The notes under the pieces are model-generated. The model saw only the letters and a program-made list of their open reading frames with translations. It searched no databases and was not told the DNA's origin. Positions 37,020-45,830 of a stretch of 47,836 bases of DNA are shown piece by piece. The stretch is from assembly GCA_902560185.1 (NCBI GenBank), contig CACEKW010000006.1, positions 1 through 47,836 on the forward strand. Reading direction: 5' to 3'. Numbering within the stretch: the first letter of the stretch is position 1; every line of letters starts with the position of its first letter. This stretch comes from an uncultured Pelagibacteraceae bacterium. Lineage in GTDB: Bacteria; Pseudomonadota; Alphaproteobacteria; Pelagibacterales; Pelagibacteraceae. The position numbers were made by a program, and so were the translations under genes.

Positions 37020-37532
37020 TTAAAAAATCGATTTAGAGTATTTTTTCCAATTATCTTGGTAATGTTTTGTATTCTCAAATACTGCTTTCTTTTCCTCTTC
37101 AGTGACCTCTCTTACAACTTTACCGGGTGAACCTATTACTAAAGAATTATCTGGTATCTCTTTGTTTTCAGTAATTAATGCTTTTGCACCTATGATACAA
37201 TTTTTTCCAATCTTAGCGTTATTAAGAATCACTGCGCCAATTCCAATTAAACTATTGTCCCCTATCGTGCATCCATGAAGCATAACCATATGACCTATAG
37301 TTACGTCCTTACCAACTTTAATGGGATATCCTGGATCGGTATGCAAAACACATCCATCTTGAACATTTGATCCCTCCCCTATATGAATATTTTCAATATC
37401 TCCTCTTAGAGTTGCATTAAACCAAACACTGGTATTTTTTTCTAAAGTTACATCCCCGATCACAACCGCATTCGGTGCTACCCAATTTTCGCCAGAGTTT
37501 TTTGGTTTTTTATCTTTTAAATCGTAAAACAT
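37020..37532 (-). CDS. Gamma-class carbonic anhydrase-like protein
   Basis: The 170-residue left-handed beta-helix protein has hexapeptide repeats from about 18 to 130 and the zinc triad His64, His81 and His86 ([16 protein letters not shown]). The trimeric enzyme would hydrate CO2 or act on a small acyl group; many family members (YrdA, PaaY) have weak or different activity. It is divergent from the redoxin gene with only 20 bases between start codons. Confidence 0.88.
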   Translation of the reverse strand: MFYDLKDKKPKNSGENWVAPNAVVIGDVTLEKNTSVWFNATLRGDIENIHIGEGSNVQDGCVLHTDPGYPIKVGKDVTIGHMVMLHGCTIGDNSLIGIGAVILNNAKIGKNCIIGAKALITENKEIPDNSLVIGSPGKVVREVTEEEKKAVFENTKHYQDNWKKYSKSIF

Positions 37533-37552
37533 AATTTATATATTATTACATT

Positions 37553-38107
37553 ATGCCAATACAAACTCCAATATGTGATTTCGGTCAAAAGGCTCACGAC
37601 TTTAAGCTTAAATCAACAGATAATAAAATTTTATCTTTAAAGGATGTGAAAGGTGAAAATGGAACTTTGATTATGTTTATTTGTAACCATTGTCCCTATG
37701 TTAAAGCAGTTACAAAAGATATAGCCGAGGATACCCAAAAATTGAGAGATTTAGGAATTAACTCTGTTGCAATCTGTGCCAATGATGCTGAGAATTATCC
37801 AGAAGACTCGTTTGAAAATATGATTGAATTTGCAAAAAAAAATCAATTCAGTTTTCCATATTTAGTTGATGAAACACAAGAGATAGCAAGAACTTATGAT
37901 GCGGTATGTACTCCAGATTTTTTTGGTTACAACAAAAATTTAGAGCTTCAATATCGAGGCAGATTAAGAGAATTAAAAAATTTAGTTCCTGTAAGGGATG
38001 GTGATAGTGATTTATTTAATGCTATGAAACAAATTGCTGAAACTGGTAAAGGACCTGAAAATCAAACTCCGAGTGCTGGCTGTAGTATTAAGTGGAAAAA
38101 TAGTTAA
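37553..38107 (+). CDS. Thioredoxin-fold redoxin (AhpC/TSA-like)
   Basis: The 184-residue protein has the thioredoxin-like start DFGQKAHDFKL, then a CxxC as CNHC (Cys44, Cys47) in MFICNHCPYVKA, and a conserved TPDFFGYNKNLELQYRG. This is the redoxin subgroup with CNHCP motif, likely a cytoplasmic thiol oxidoreductase or peroxidase. No signal peptide. The stop shares one base with the start of the glycosyltransferase gene that follows. Confidence 0.88.
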   Translation: MPIQTPICDFGQKAHDFKLKSTDNKILSLKDVKGENGTLIMFICNHCPYVKAVTKDIAEDTQKLRDLGINSVAICANDAENYPEDSFENMIEFAKKNQFSFPYLVDETQEIARTYDAVCTPDFFGYNKNLELQYRGRLRELKNLVPVRDGDSDLFNAMKQIAETGKGPENQTPSAGCSIKWKNS

Positions 38108-39189
38108 TGTATTTAATCGTTACGAGATCTTTTCCCCCAGAGGTGGGTGGGATGCAAAGTTTAATGTGGGGTTTGGCAAAAGAAATGTCCAAAAACTTTA
38201 TGATCAAAGTTTTTGCTGATCACTACGAAAATCATAAAGAATTTGATAAAAAAGTAAATTTTTCAATAGAAAGAGTCGGTGGAATTAAATTCTTAAGAAA
38301 AATAAGAAAAGCACAGCTAATTAATGAATATTTAAAAGAAAGTAAAGTTCAAGGTATTATAGCTGATCATTGGAAAAGTTTAGAATTAATAGTAACTGAT
38401 AAAAAAAAATATTGTTTAATTCACGGAAAAGAAATCAATCACGCTAAAGGAAGCTCTTTAAATAAAAGAGCAAACAAAGTTTTAGATAGTGTTGAAAAAG
38501 TAATAGCAAATTCTGAATATACAAAAAATTTAGCTATTCAAAATGGTGTAGAACAGGAAAAAGTTGTTGTGATAAATCCAGGAATTAGCCCTGCCCAAGA
38601 ATTAAATAAGACATCGTTAACTAAAGTTGAAAGCTTACTTAAAACAAAATCACCACGTTTAATTACAGTTTCAAGATTTGATAAAAGAAAAAATCATGAA
38701 AAAGTGTTGATGGCTCTGAGAAACTTAAAACAAATTTATCCAAATATTGTTTATATTTGTATTGGCTACGGAGAGGAAGAACAAAATTTAAAAGATTTGG
38801 TAAATGAGCTCAATTTAAGTGGGCAAGTTATGTTTTTTAAAGAGATAACTGATGACCTTAAAAATGCTTTGGTGGCAAAATCAAATATATTTGTGATGCC
38901 ATCAGTAAAATATAAAAGCTCAGTTGAAGGTTTTGGTATAGCTTATATAGAGGCTGCACAATATGGAGTTCCTTCTTTAGGAGGATCTGATGGTGGTGCA
39001 GCAGATGCAATTCAACACGATAAAACTGGATTAATATGTGATGGAAATAATCTAGATGAAATTTATTCATCATTAAATTCTATGATTGAAAATAAAAAAT
39101 ATTTACATTTTGGTAAAAATGCTAAAGAGTTATCATCTAAATTTGATTGGTCCAATACTATTGATGAGTATAAAAAAGTTTTAGCTTAA
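38107..39189 (+). CDS. Glycosyltransferase family 4 (GT-B fold)
   Basis: The 360-residue protein begins YLIVTRSFPPEVGGMQSLMWGLAKEM, a typical GT4 acceptor-domain opening, and has the donor domain VSRFDKRKNHEKVL and the nucleotide-sugar motif PSVKYKSSVEGFGIAYIEAAQYGVPSLGG containing E-x7-E. It probably adds a sugar to a surface glycan or lipid. Its TAA stop shares the palindrome TTAA with the stop of the convergent tctA gene. Confidence 0.9.
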   Translation: MYLIVTRSFPPEVGGMQSLMWGLAKEMSKNFMIKVFADHYENHKEFDKKVNFSIERVGGIKFLRKIRKAQLINEYLKESKVQGIIADHWKSLELIVTDKKKYCLIHGKEINHAKGSSLNKRANKVLDSVEKVIANSEYTKNLAIQNGVEQEKVVVINPGISPAQELNKTSLTKVESLLKTKSPRLITVSRFDKRKNHEKVLMALRNLKQIYPNIVYICIGYGEEEQNLKDLVNELNLSGQVMFFKEITDDLKNALVAKSNIFVMPSVKYKSSVEGFGIAYIEAAQYGVPSLGGSDGGAADAIQHDKTGLICDGNNLDEIYSSLNSMIENKKYLHFGKNAKELSSKFDWSNTIDEYKKVLA

Positions 39190-40688
39190 GATTTCTTTTT
39201 CGTAAAAGTTTTATAAATATGCCAAAGAACAATTAGAATCGTTGTGACCAATATACAGACTGTAAGAGTTCTGTCCCATAGAAACTCCCAAGATCCATTA
39301 CTTAAAAGTAATGATCTTCTTAGATTTTCCTCCATCAAGCCTCCAAGAACGAACGCTAGTATTAGCGGCGGCATAGGAAAATCATAAAGTCGTAAAAATG
39401 TTGCAACAACTGCTATGCCAATCATTAAATAAATGTCGAAATTATTAAATGACATAACATAAATTCCTGTAATAGAAAAAAATAAGATTAATGGAATTAA
39501 ATAATTTTTTGGGACTGCAAGAATTCTAGCTATGTAGGGAATTAATGGTAAATTTAATATTAATAATATTACCATTCCAATATACATCGACATTATTACT
39601 GACCAAAAAATTTCAGGATTAGTCATATAGAGTCTTGGACCTGGCTGTATACCAAAGCCTAAAAGTGCACCAAGCATGACCGCTGTAGTTCCACTACCTG
39701 GTATACCTAAAGTTAACATTGGTACAAAAGAACCAGAGCATGCTGCATTATTTGCTGTTTCTGGTGCAGACAATCCATTCACACTTCCTTTTCCAAATTT
39801 TTCTTTTTCTTCATCTTTAACTAAATTTCTTTCCATTCCATAAGCTAAGAATGATGCAATAGTGGCACCCGCACCAGGTAATACTCCAATCAAGAAACCA
39901 ATAACTGAGGATCTTGGAATAGTTCGATACATTTTACCTCGTTCTTCTTTATTAATTCTTATTGATCCAAGTTCTGTTAATGAAACTTGTTTTGCTGCAG
40001 CTGTTGGATCATTTCGCTTTAATATGATTGTTAAGGCTTCGCTCATAGCAAATGTTGACATAACAACCAAAACGAAGCTTATTCCATCTGTTAAATTCAT
40101 ATTATCAAAAGTAAATCTTGTAATATCAGACAGAGAGTCTTGACCAACAGATGCTAACATCAAACCAAGTACAACCATCATCATCGCTTTTAAGAATTGT
40201 CCTTTAGATGAAAAAGCCGCAATTGCCGTCAACCCTAAAATCATTAATGCAAAATAATCTGGCGATCTAAATGATAAACTTACTTTTGATAAACTTGGAG
40301 CCATAAACAACAAATAAATTGCTGATAGTGTTCCACCTGCAAATGAACTCCAAGCAGCGATAGCTAATGCTTTACCGGCTTTACCTTGTTGTGCCATTGG
40401 ATATCCATCAAAAGAAGTTGCGACAGTTCCTGGAACTCCTGGTGCATTTAACAAAATGGAGGAGGTAGAACCACCAAATACTGCCCCATAATAAACTCCA
40501 GCCATTAAAATCAGGCCTGTTGCAGGATCAAAACCATAAGTAATTGGTATCATTAAAGCAATTGCTGTCATGGGACCTAAACCAGGTAACATTCCAATAA
40601 TTGTTCCAAAGAAACAGCCAATCATAACCATAAAAATATTTTGAAATGATAATGCTGTAGTTAAACCAATTAATATTCCTTCTGTCAT
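39186..40688 (-). CDS. tctA: Tripartite tricarboxylate transporter large permease TctA
   Basis: This 500-residue, roughly 12-helix protein has family motifs GMLPGLGPMTAIALMIPITYG (split over helix 1), YYGAVFGGSTSSILLNAPGVPGT, and the repeat-half IGVLPGAGATIASFLAYG and GIPGSGTTAVMLGALLGFG. It is the transport channel of the TTT system and works with TctB and the periplasmic TctC. The start overlaps the tctB stop by 4 bases (ATGA). Confidence 0.95.
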   Translation of the reverse strand: MTEGILIGLTTALSFQNIFMVMIGCFFGTIIGMLPGLGPMTAIALMIPITYGFDPATGLILMAGVYYGAVFGGSTSSILLNAPGVPGTVATSFDGYPMAQQGKAGKALAIAAWSSFAGGTLSAIYLLFMAPSLSKVSLSFRSPDYFALMILGLTAIAAFSSKGQFLKAMMMVVLGLMLASVGQDSLSDITRFTFDNMNLTDGISFVLVVMSTFAMSEALTIILKRNDPTAAAKQVSLTELGSIRINKEERGKMYRTIPRSSVIGFLIGVLPGAGATIASFLAYGMERNLVKDEEKEKFGKGSVNGLSAPETANNAACSGSFVPMLTLGIPGSGTTAVMLGALLGFGIQPGPRLYMTNPEIFWSVIMSMYIGMVILLILNLPLIPYIARILAVPKNYLIPLILFFSITGIYVMSFNNFDIYLMIGIAVVATFLRLYDFPMPPLILAFVLGGLMEENLRRSLLLSNGSWEFLWDRTLTVCILVTTILIVLWHIYKTFTKKKS

Positions 40689-41155
40689 CCCATCACTCCA
40701 ATAGATTTTAAAAAGGGATCCCTTAAATAAATTTCAAGAACTCCGTGAAGTAAATACATAAATCCAGCAACAAATGGGAATGAAAGTAAAAACATTAAGA
40801 CCCACCTTCTCTCACCTAAAAAGTAATAAGATGCAAATAAAAACAAAGATGTAGTTAAAAAGTAACCCACTTTTAAAATTGTTGCCCCATAGATAATTGC
40901 AATAACAATTAGTAATGCCGTTTTTTTGTACTCTAATGTTCTATGTTCAACTTTTATGGTATCTGGATCTGGTAAGATTAATTTTAAACCAGAAAAAAAT
41001 AAACCGGTATATCCTAAATAAATTGGAAAAGTTCTTGCATTAAATGGTGCATTTTCATCGAACGCAAAAACCTGAATTTGATAAGCTGTATATAAATAAA
41101 AAGCTGAGAAAATAAAAAAGAGCAGTGATATAATTTTTGTCGTATTTATATTCAC
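40685..41155 (-). CDS. tctB: Tripartite tricarboxylate transporter small permease TctB
   Basis: The 156-residue protein has four hydrophobic segments, matching the DUF1468/TctB family (ARTFPIYLGYTGLFFSGLKLIL, later a paired hydrophobic hairpin). The start codon is GTG at 41155. This GTG lies inside the 5' arm of a strong terminator-like hairpin, so expression is likely attenuated relative to tctC. Confidence 0.88.
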   Translation of the reverse strand: MNINTTKIISLLFFIFSAFYLYTAYQIQVFAFDENAPFNARTFPIYLGYTGLFFSGLKLILPDPDTIKVEHRTLEYKKTALLIVIAIIYGATILKVGYFLTTSLFLFASYYFLGERRWVLMFLLSFPFVAGFMYLLHGVLEIYLRDPFLKSIGVMG

Positions 41156-41163
41156 TGCTCTTT
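41111..41163 (-). terminator. Terminator-like hairpin over the tctB start codon
   Basis: On the minus strand AAAGAGCAGTGA (41163-41152) pairs perfectly with TCACTGCTCTTT (41128-41117), and after one bulged base five more AT pairs (41150-41146 with 41133-41129) extend it to 17 base pairs around a 12-base loop. TTTATTTT (41116-41109) continues the T-rich tail. The tctB GTG start (41155-41153) and its weak AAGAG are inside the 5' arm. The structure has both terminator form and capacity to block initiation. Confidence 0.8.
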
Positions 41164-41170
41164 AAATTAA

Positions 41171-41187
41171 TTAATCCAGAGGATTAA
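41171..41187 (-). other. Small stem-loop at the tctC stop codon
   Basis: TTAATCC (41187-41181 on the minus strand) pairs with GGATTAA (41177-41171), 7 base pairs with a 3-base loop. It covers the last bases of tctC including its TAA and lies just before the larger tctB hairpin. It may protect the 3' end of a tctC-only message; this is inference. Confidence 0.5.
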
Positions 41188-42164
41188 ATAACTCCTAGTT
41201 TCTTCATAAGAGCTGTCATTTCTTTCGTTTGAGTTTTTAAAAACTTAACAAACTTTTTGTCTGGGTTATAAATATTTACCCAAGCATTTCTTGCTCTTAC
41301 TGCTTCCCATTCAGGAGTTTTTTGTACATCGCCTAACATTTTAGCAATAGCTTTTTTATCTTTGCTACTCATGCCTGGAGGACCAAAAAATCCTCTCCAG
41401 TTTACGAATTGTACATCATATCCTTGCTCTTTAAGTGTAGGTGCATCAGGTGCATCACCAACTCTATCAGGCGCAGTTATACCAATGATTCTTACTTGGT
41501 CTCTTGCTCCCATTAATTCACCTAAACCTGTAGATATAATTTGAGTTTCTCCAGATAAAAGTCCAGCTAATGCTTTTCCACCTGCATCATAAGGAATATA
41601 AGCTACAGCATTCGGATCTGCACCAGCAGCTTGAAATGCTAAAGCACCAATTAAATGGTCCATACTTCCTCTAACAGAACCACCAGCCATTTTTATTGAA
41701 CTAGGGTTTGCTTTATATGCATCAACAACATCTTTAAAGTTTTTGAAAGGTGAGTCTTTTGCAACTGCAATTGCACCATAGTCACCAATTACTCCAGCAA
41801 TTGGCACAACATCTTTATAAGATAAAGTTCCACTTCCACTCACATAACCTTTGTGTCTTGTGATTGATCTCAAAACTAGCGGTGTTGATTGAACTAAGAT
41901 TGTATTTTCTGGCTTAGTATTAATCATGTAAGCAAGAGCTTTTCCACCACCACCACCTGACATATTTTCAAATGATGCGCTTTTTAAAAATCCAGCTTTT
42001 GTCAAAGCTTCTCCAGTACCTCTAGCAGTTCCATCCCAACCACCACCAGCACCACCACCAATTACAAAGTGTAGTTTTTCAATTGCAATTGAGTTGACTG
42101 TAGTTGTTGATAATAAAAGAGCGGCAGAGAATAAAACTGAAAAAAAAGATTTAATTAGTTTCAT
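41184..42164 (-). CDS. tctC: Tripartite tricarboxylate transporter substrate-binding protein TctC (Bug family)
   Basis: This 326-residue periplasmic binding protein has a signal peptide (hydrophobic core 7-19, cleavage near Ala27) and the Bug-type opening LHFVIGGGAGGGWDGTARG. Other marks are the second ligand loop YDAGGKALAGLLSGE and APDAPTLKEQGYDVQFVNWRGFFGP. Relatives bind di- or tricarboxylates or aromatic acids; the ligand is not predictable. A clear promoter and an AGAGGAA ribosome-binding site precede it. Confidence 0.93.
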   Translation of the reverse strand: MKLIKSFFSVLFSAALLLSTTTVNSIAIEKLHFVIGGGAGGGWDGTARGTGEALTKAGFLKSASFENMSGGGGGKALAYMINTKPENTILVQSTPLVLRSITRHKGYVSGSGTLSYKDVVPIAGVIGDYGAIAVAKDSPFKNFKDVVDAYKANPSSIKMAGGSVRGSMDHLIGALAFQAAGADPNAVAYIPYDAGGKALAGLLSGETQIISTGLGELMGARDQVRIIGITAPDRVGDAPDAPTLKEQGYDVQFVNWRGFFGPPGMSSKDKKAIAKMLGDVQKTPEWEAVRARNAWVNIYNPDKKFVKFLKTQTKEMTALMKKLGVI

Positions 42165-42197
42165 TATTTCCTCTCGTTGTTATAGTTAATTACATAG

Positions 42198-42226
42198 ATT
42201 AAACATACTTTTAGTAATCTAGTCAA
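42198..42226 (-). promoter_or_regulatory. Sigma-70 type promoter of tctC
   Basis: On the minus strand TTGACT (42226-42221) and TTTAAT (42203-42198) have a 17-base spacer, about 34 bases before the tctC ATG. Hexamers and spacing equal those in front of dctP, although the spacer sequences are different. Confidence 0.7.
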
Positions 42227-42244
42227 CAACCAAAGATAGAGCAC

Positions 42245-43324
42245 ATGCAGAACGTGATTCCCTTTAACCGAGAAAGTTTTGGGCAATTATTATCAAAAAA
42301 ATTTTTATTAGTTATTGTAATCTCTATTCCTAGTGCGATTATCGCTGACTTTTTTAAGATCCCACTTGCGTGGATGATTGGTCCGATGATTGCAACCTCT
42401 TTGATTGCCCTAAAAGGTTTTCAAGTAATAATGCCAAGATTAGCCCTTAGCTCAATCTTAATTATTTTAGGATTACATATTGGAAACTATATTGATCAAA
42501 ATTTACTTAATCAGATGGTCAATTGGATTTGGACTACAATTATAATGTTTTTTTATATTGTTATTAGCATTCTAATTGTTTCTAAATATTTACAAAAATT
42601 TTCTAATTACAAAGAAAAAACATCAATATTTTCTGCAGCCCCAGGTGCTTTAGGACCATTAATGATTTTAGCAGAGTATGAAAAATCAGATTTATCTCAA
42701 GTAGCTACAGCTCATTTAATTCGATTAATAATTATAATAACTTTATTCCCTTTTATAATAGTTAGTCTTTACCCAGCTGAAGCTTTAGAATTAGAAAAAT
42801 TTGATTACATGTCTCAAAACCATTTGGAATTAATTATATTAATTATTGTTTCATTAGTGTTCATATTTTTTTTTGATAAATTTAAAGTTCCAGCTGCACT
42901 CTTATCTGGAACACTAGTTGCAAGTGGAGTTTTACAAATATCTGACATCGCGTCATACAAATTACCTGATGCATCAATAAATTTTTGTTTATTAATTTTG
43001 GGAGCTTCTGTTGGATGTAGGTTTGCAAATAAAACATTTAAAGAAGTGGCAAATAACTCTTTTCATGGATTAGTTGCAACCATACTTTTAGTTTTACTGG
43101 GTCTGATTGCAGCATACGTTGCAACATTTTTTGTAGATAATAACATTTTATCACTAATCCTATCCTTTTGCCCCGGAGGTATTTATGAGGTGGCAGTAAT
43201 CGCAATTGCTTTTGACCTTGAGCCAGATTTTGTTGCTTTTCATCATATTATAAGATTGTTATTTATACTTTTTGTTGTGCCAGTGATTTTAAGAATAATT
43301 GAAAAAACTAGGTTAAAGAATTAA
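42245..43324 (+). CDS. AbrB family integral membrane protein (putative transporter)
   Basis: The 359-residue protein has about ten hydrophobic segments in two repeats, each with the family glycine motif: LAWMIGPMIATSLIALKG near 45 and VPAALLSGTLVASGVLQ near 218, plus SAAPGALGPLMILAE and its partner SFCPGGIYEVAVIAIA. It belongs to the membrane AbrB/YdaH-type family, often mislabelled as a transcription regulator or ammonia monooxygenase. It is divergent from tctC over 80 bases, and may work on a related carboxylate, which is speculative. Its end overlaps the GT9 gene by 17 bases. Confidence 0.85.
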   Translation: MQNVIPFNRESFGQLLSKKFLLVIVISIPSAIIADFFKIPLAWMIGPMIATSLIALKGFQVIMPRLALSSILIILGLHIGNYIDQNLLNQMVNWIWTTIIMFFYIVISILIVSKYLQKFSNYKEKTSIFSAAPGALGPLMILAEYEKSDLSQVATAHLIRLIIIITLFPFIIVSLYPAEALELEKFDYMSQNHLELIILIIVSLVFIFFFDKFKVPAALLSGTLVASGVLQISDIASYKLPDASINFCLLILGASVGCRFANKTFKEVANNSFHGLVATILLVLLGLIAAYVATFFVDNNILSLILSFCPGGIYEVAVIAIAFDLEPDFVAFHHIIRLLFILFVVPVILRIIEKTRLKN

Positions 43325-44249
43325 ATAATCTTTCAAAAACTCTTTCAGCACTTAAGTTTTTTAGATCCGTAACTTCAATTGGTTTAAAATTTTCTCTTTC
43401 AATACTTACTTTGTACGCTGTTGTATGTTTACCGAATAATGTAAGACCTTTGGCTCCTACATGAGCAGCTATGTGCGCAGGACCAGTATCATTTGCAACA
43501 ACAAATGAACTATCTTTTATCAGGGCAGTAAGTTGAGAAATATCAAGCGCTCTTCCATTATCCAGTAAAGCTAAGGCATTAATATTTTTTGCTTCACTGA
43601 TTTCAGTTGGTCCAGGAGCTGTAATAACTTTATATTCTTCACCATACTTATTCGATATTAAATCAATAAGCTTGTTGTAATAAGGCCATTTTTTAATCGT
43701 TAAATGGGGTGAACAGAAAGGAAATAATAAAATATATTTTGTTATTTTATAAAAGTTTTTAATTTCACTTATGTCTGTAGCTGCCCAATTAAAATCTGGC
43801 CTTAGTGTATTTAATGTACTTAATCCTGAGTCTTTCAATTGATATTCAAATCTTTCGAGAACAGAATTTTTGTCAAATTCACTTTTATTTTCTCCTGCTG
43901 GTAAAGTCGTTGTTGAGCTCGACCATATTTCCTTACCTGCTTTTGGAAAAAGAATATTCTTATAAAAATTAGTTCTAGATGAATTTTGCAAGTCAAAAAC
44001 TTTAGAAAAGTTATGTTTTTTTATTTCACGCATTAAAAAATATAAATATATTAAATTAAACCTAGGTAGTCTTTTGTCTAAAATAACATTATGAATAAAT
44101 GGATTTTTTTTGAATAAATCAATAAATGGTTTTGTAGTAAGAAGATGAATTTGATCATTTTTATGATTTTCAGATATGTCTTGAATAGCACCACTAGCTT
44201 GAGATATATCTCCTAAAGATCCGTGTTTGATAATTAGTATATTAGACAT
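43308..44249 (-). CDS. Glycosyltransferase family 9 (heptosyltransferase-like)
   Basis: The 313-residue GT-B protein begins with LIIKHGSLGDISQASGAIQDI, the GT9 acceptor motif, and has the donor motif VANDTGPAHIAAHVGAKGLTLFG. The family transfers ADP-heptose or a related sugar to the LPS core; the donor here is not determined. It faces a DUF6165-like gene across 32 bases, an arrangement that suggests a surface-glycan function. Confidence 0.9.
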   Translation of the reverse strand: MSNILIIKHGSLGDISQASGAIQDISENHKNDQIHLLTTKPFIDLFKKNPFIHNVILDKRLPRFNLIYLYFLMREIKKHNFSKVFDLQNSSRTNFYKNILFPKAGKEIWSSSTTTLPAGENKSEFDKNSVLERFEYQLKDSGLSTLNTLRPDFNWAATDISEIKNFYKITKYILLFPFCSPHLTIKKWPYYNKLIDLISNKYGEEYKVITAPGPTEISEAKNINALALLDNGRALDISQLTALIKDSSFVVANDTGPAHIAAHVGAKGLTLFGKHTTAYKVSIERENFKPIEVTDLKNLSAERVFERLFNSLT

Positions 44250-44281
44250 ATTTATAACAAGATAACATAGTATTAAATTTT

Positions 44282-44671
44282 ATGAATAAAATTATAGTAG
44301 AAGTTTCAGTTGGAGAACTTTTAGATAAAATTTCAATTTTAGAGATTAAAAAAGAAAAGATAAAAGATGCTGAAAAATTAAAATTCATTAATAACGAACA
44401 CTCTATTCTTAAAAATCAGTTAGATGAAAATATCAAATCTGATGAAAAGCTGAATAACCTTTACCAATCTCTTAAAGAAATTAACTCAAAACTTTGGGTT
44501 ATCGAGGATGATAAAAGACAATGTGAGAAAGAAAAGGATTTCGGGGAAAAATTTATTAAACTTTCAAGAGATGTTCATTTTCTAAATGATGATCGTGCAA
44601 AAATTAAATTAGAGATTAACAATCACACTGGATCAACTATCAAAGAAATAAAAGAATACACCAGTTATTAA
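44282..44671 (+). CDS. DUF6165-like small protein
   Basis: The 129-residue acidic and Lys-rich protein starts with IIVEVSVGELLDKISILEIKKEKI, a pattern I associate with DUF6165. The rest is predominantly helical, with LWVIEDDKRQCEKEKDFGEKFIKLSRDVHFLNDDRAKIKLEIN. No transmembrane segment or catalytic motif is visible. Related proteins are found near glycosyltransferases, as here. Function unknown. It precedes the M24 gene by 7 bases. Confidence 0.8.
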   Translation: MNKIIVEVSVGELLDKISILEIKKEKIKDAEKLKFINNEHSILKNQLDENIKSDEKLNNLYQSLKEINSKLWVIEDDKRQCEKEKDFGEKFIKLSRDVHFLNDDRAKIKLEINNHTGSTIKEIKEYTSY

Positions 44672-44678
44672 ATCATTA

Positions 44679-45830
44679 ATGGGACTTCATTTTTCAAAAG
44701 AGGAATTTAGAGTTAGAAAATCCAAAGTTTTAGACTCCATGAAAGATCAAAACATTGATGCTTTATTAATGTTTAGACAAGAGTCTATGTATTGGTTAAC
44801 TGGTTATGACACATTTGGATATGTTTTTTTTCAAACATTAATTTTAGATAAAAAAGGAAACATAATATTACTGACTAGAGCTCCAGATTTAAGACAGGCA
44901 CAAAATACATCCAATATTAAAGATATAAGAATTTGGGTTGATAAAGATAGATCGAACCCAACCGATGATCTTAAAGTTATTTTGGATGAGCTAAATCTTA
45001 AAGGAAAAAAATTAGGAATTGAATATGAGGCTTATGGATTGACTGGAAAAAATACATTGAAGCTCAATAAGTCTTTAGAGAATTATTGTTCTGTTGAAGA
45101 TAAATCAGACTTAATAACAAAGTTAAGAGTAGTGAAATCCAAAGAAGAAATTGTTTATGTAAAAAAAGCTGCAGAACTGGCTGATCAAGCTTTGAGTGAA
45201 GTTTGGAAATATGCCAAAGCGGGTGTGAATGAGTCTAAGATTTTAGCTGAAATGAATAAAGTTATATTTGAAGGAGGCGGAGATTATCCTGCAAATGAAT
45301 TTATTATTGGTTCAGGAAAAAATGCTCTTCTTTGCCGTTATCAATCAGAGAAACAAACTTTAAAAGCTCAAGATCAATTAACTATAGAATGGGCTGGTAC
45401 TTATAGACATTACCATTCAGCAATGTTTAGAACAATTCCTATAGGTAAAGCAGATCCTAAACATCATAAAATGCATGAGGCATGTGTTGAAGCGTTAAAG
45501 AATTGCGAAAATAAATTAAAACCTGGAAATAAAATTGGAGAGGTTTTTGATATTCACGCAAAAACTTTTGATGATCTTGGTTTTAATAAAGCAAGAATGA
45601 ATGCATGTGGCTATTCTTTAGGTACTACTTTTGCTCCAAATTGGATGGATTGGCCAATGTTATATACCGGAAATCCATATGTGATTGAGCCTGGAAATGT
45701 TTTTTTTATGCATATGATATTAATGGACTCGGAAAATCAATTAGCAATGAACCTGGGTGAAACTTATTTAGTCACTAAGAAAGGGAATCAAAGACTTGGT
45801 AAGCAAAAAATTGATTTAGTTGTACTTTAA
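44679..45830 (+). CDS. M24 (pita-bread fold) hydrolase lacking metal ligands, creatinase/ectoine-hydrolase-like
   Basis: The 383-residue protein has a creatinase N-terminal domain (about 1-145) and an M24 catalytic domain (150-383). The aminopeptidase-P ligands are mostly replaced: the two Asp positions are Glu237 (TIEWAG) and Ala248 (HYHSAMFRT), the usual His near residue 312 is Tyr, and only the final Glu361 (LGETYLV) remains. Such loss is known in creatinase and in ectoine hydrolases, which need no metal. Substrate could be an amide or cyclic compound imported by the adjacent ABC system; that is inference. It converges with the permease gene and shares its TTAA. Confidence 0.85.
   Translation: MGLHFSKEEFRVRKSKVLDSMKDQNIDALLMFRQESMYWLTGYDTFGYVFFQTLILDKKGNIILLTRAPDLRQAQNTSNIKDIRIWVDKDRSNPTDDLKVILDELNLKGKKLGIEYEAYGLTGKNTLKLNKSLENYCSVEDKSDLITKLRVVKSKEEIVYVKKAAELADQALSEVWKYAKAGVNESKILAEMNKVIFEGGGDYPANEFIIGSGKNALLCRYQSEKQTLKAQDQLTIEWAGTYRHYHSAMFRTIPIGKADPKHHKMHEACVEALKNCENKLKPGNKIGEVFDIHAKTFDDLGFNKARMNACGYSLGTTFAPNWMDWPMLYTGNPYVIEPGNVFFMHMILMDSENQLAMNLGETYLVTKKGNQRLGKQKIDLVVL

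Noticed and set aside
44679-45830. Xaa-Pro aminopeptidase
   Set aside because: The two metal-binding Asp residues and the His of that enzyme are replaced, so peptidase activity is doubtful.
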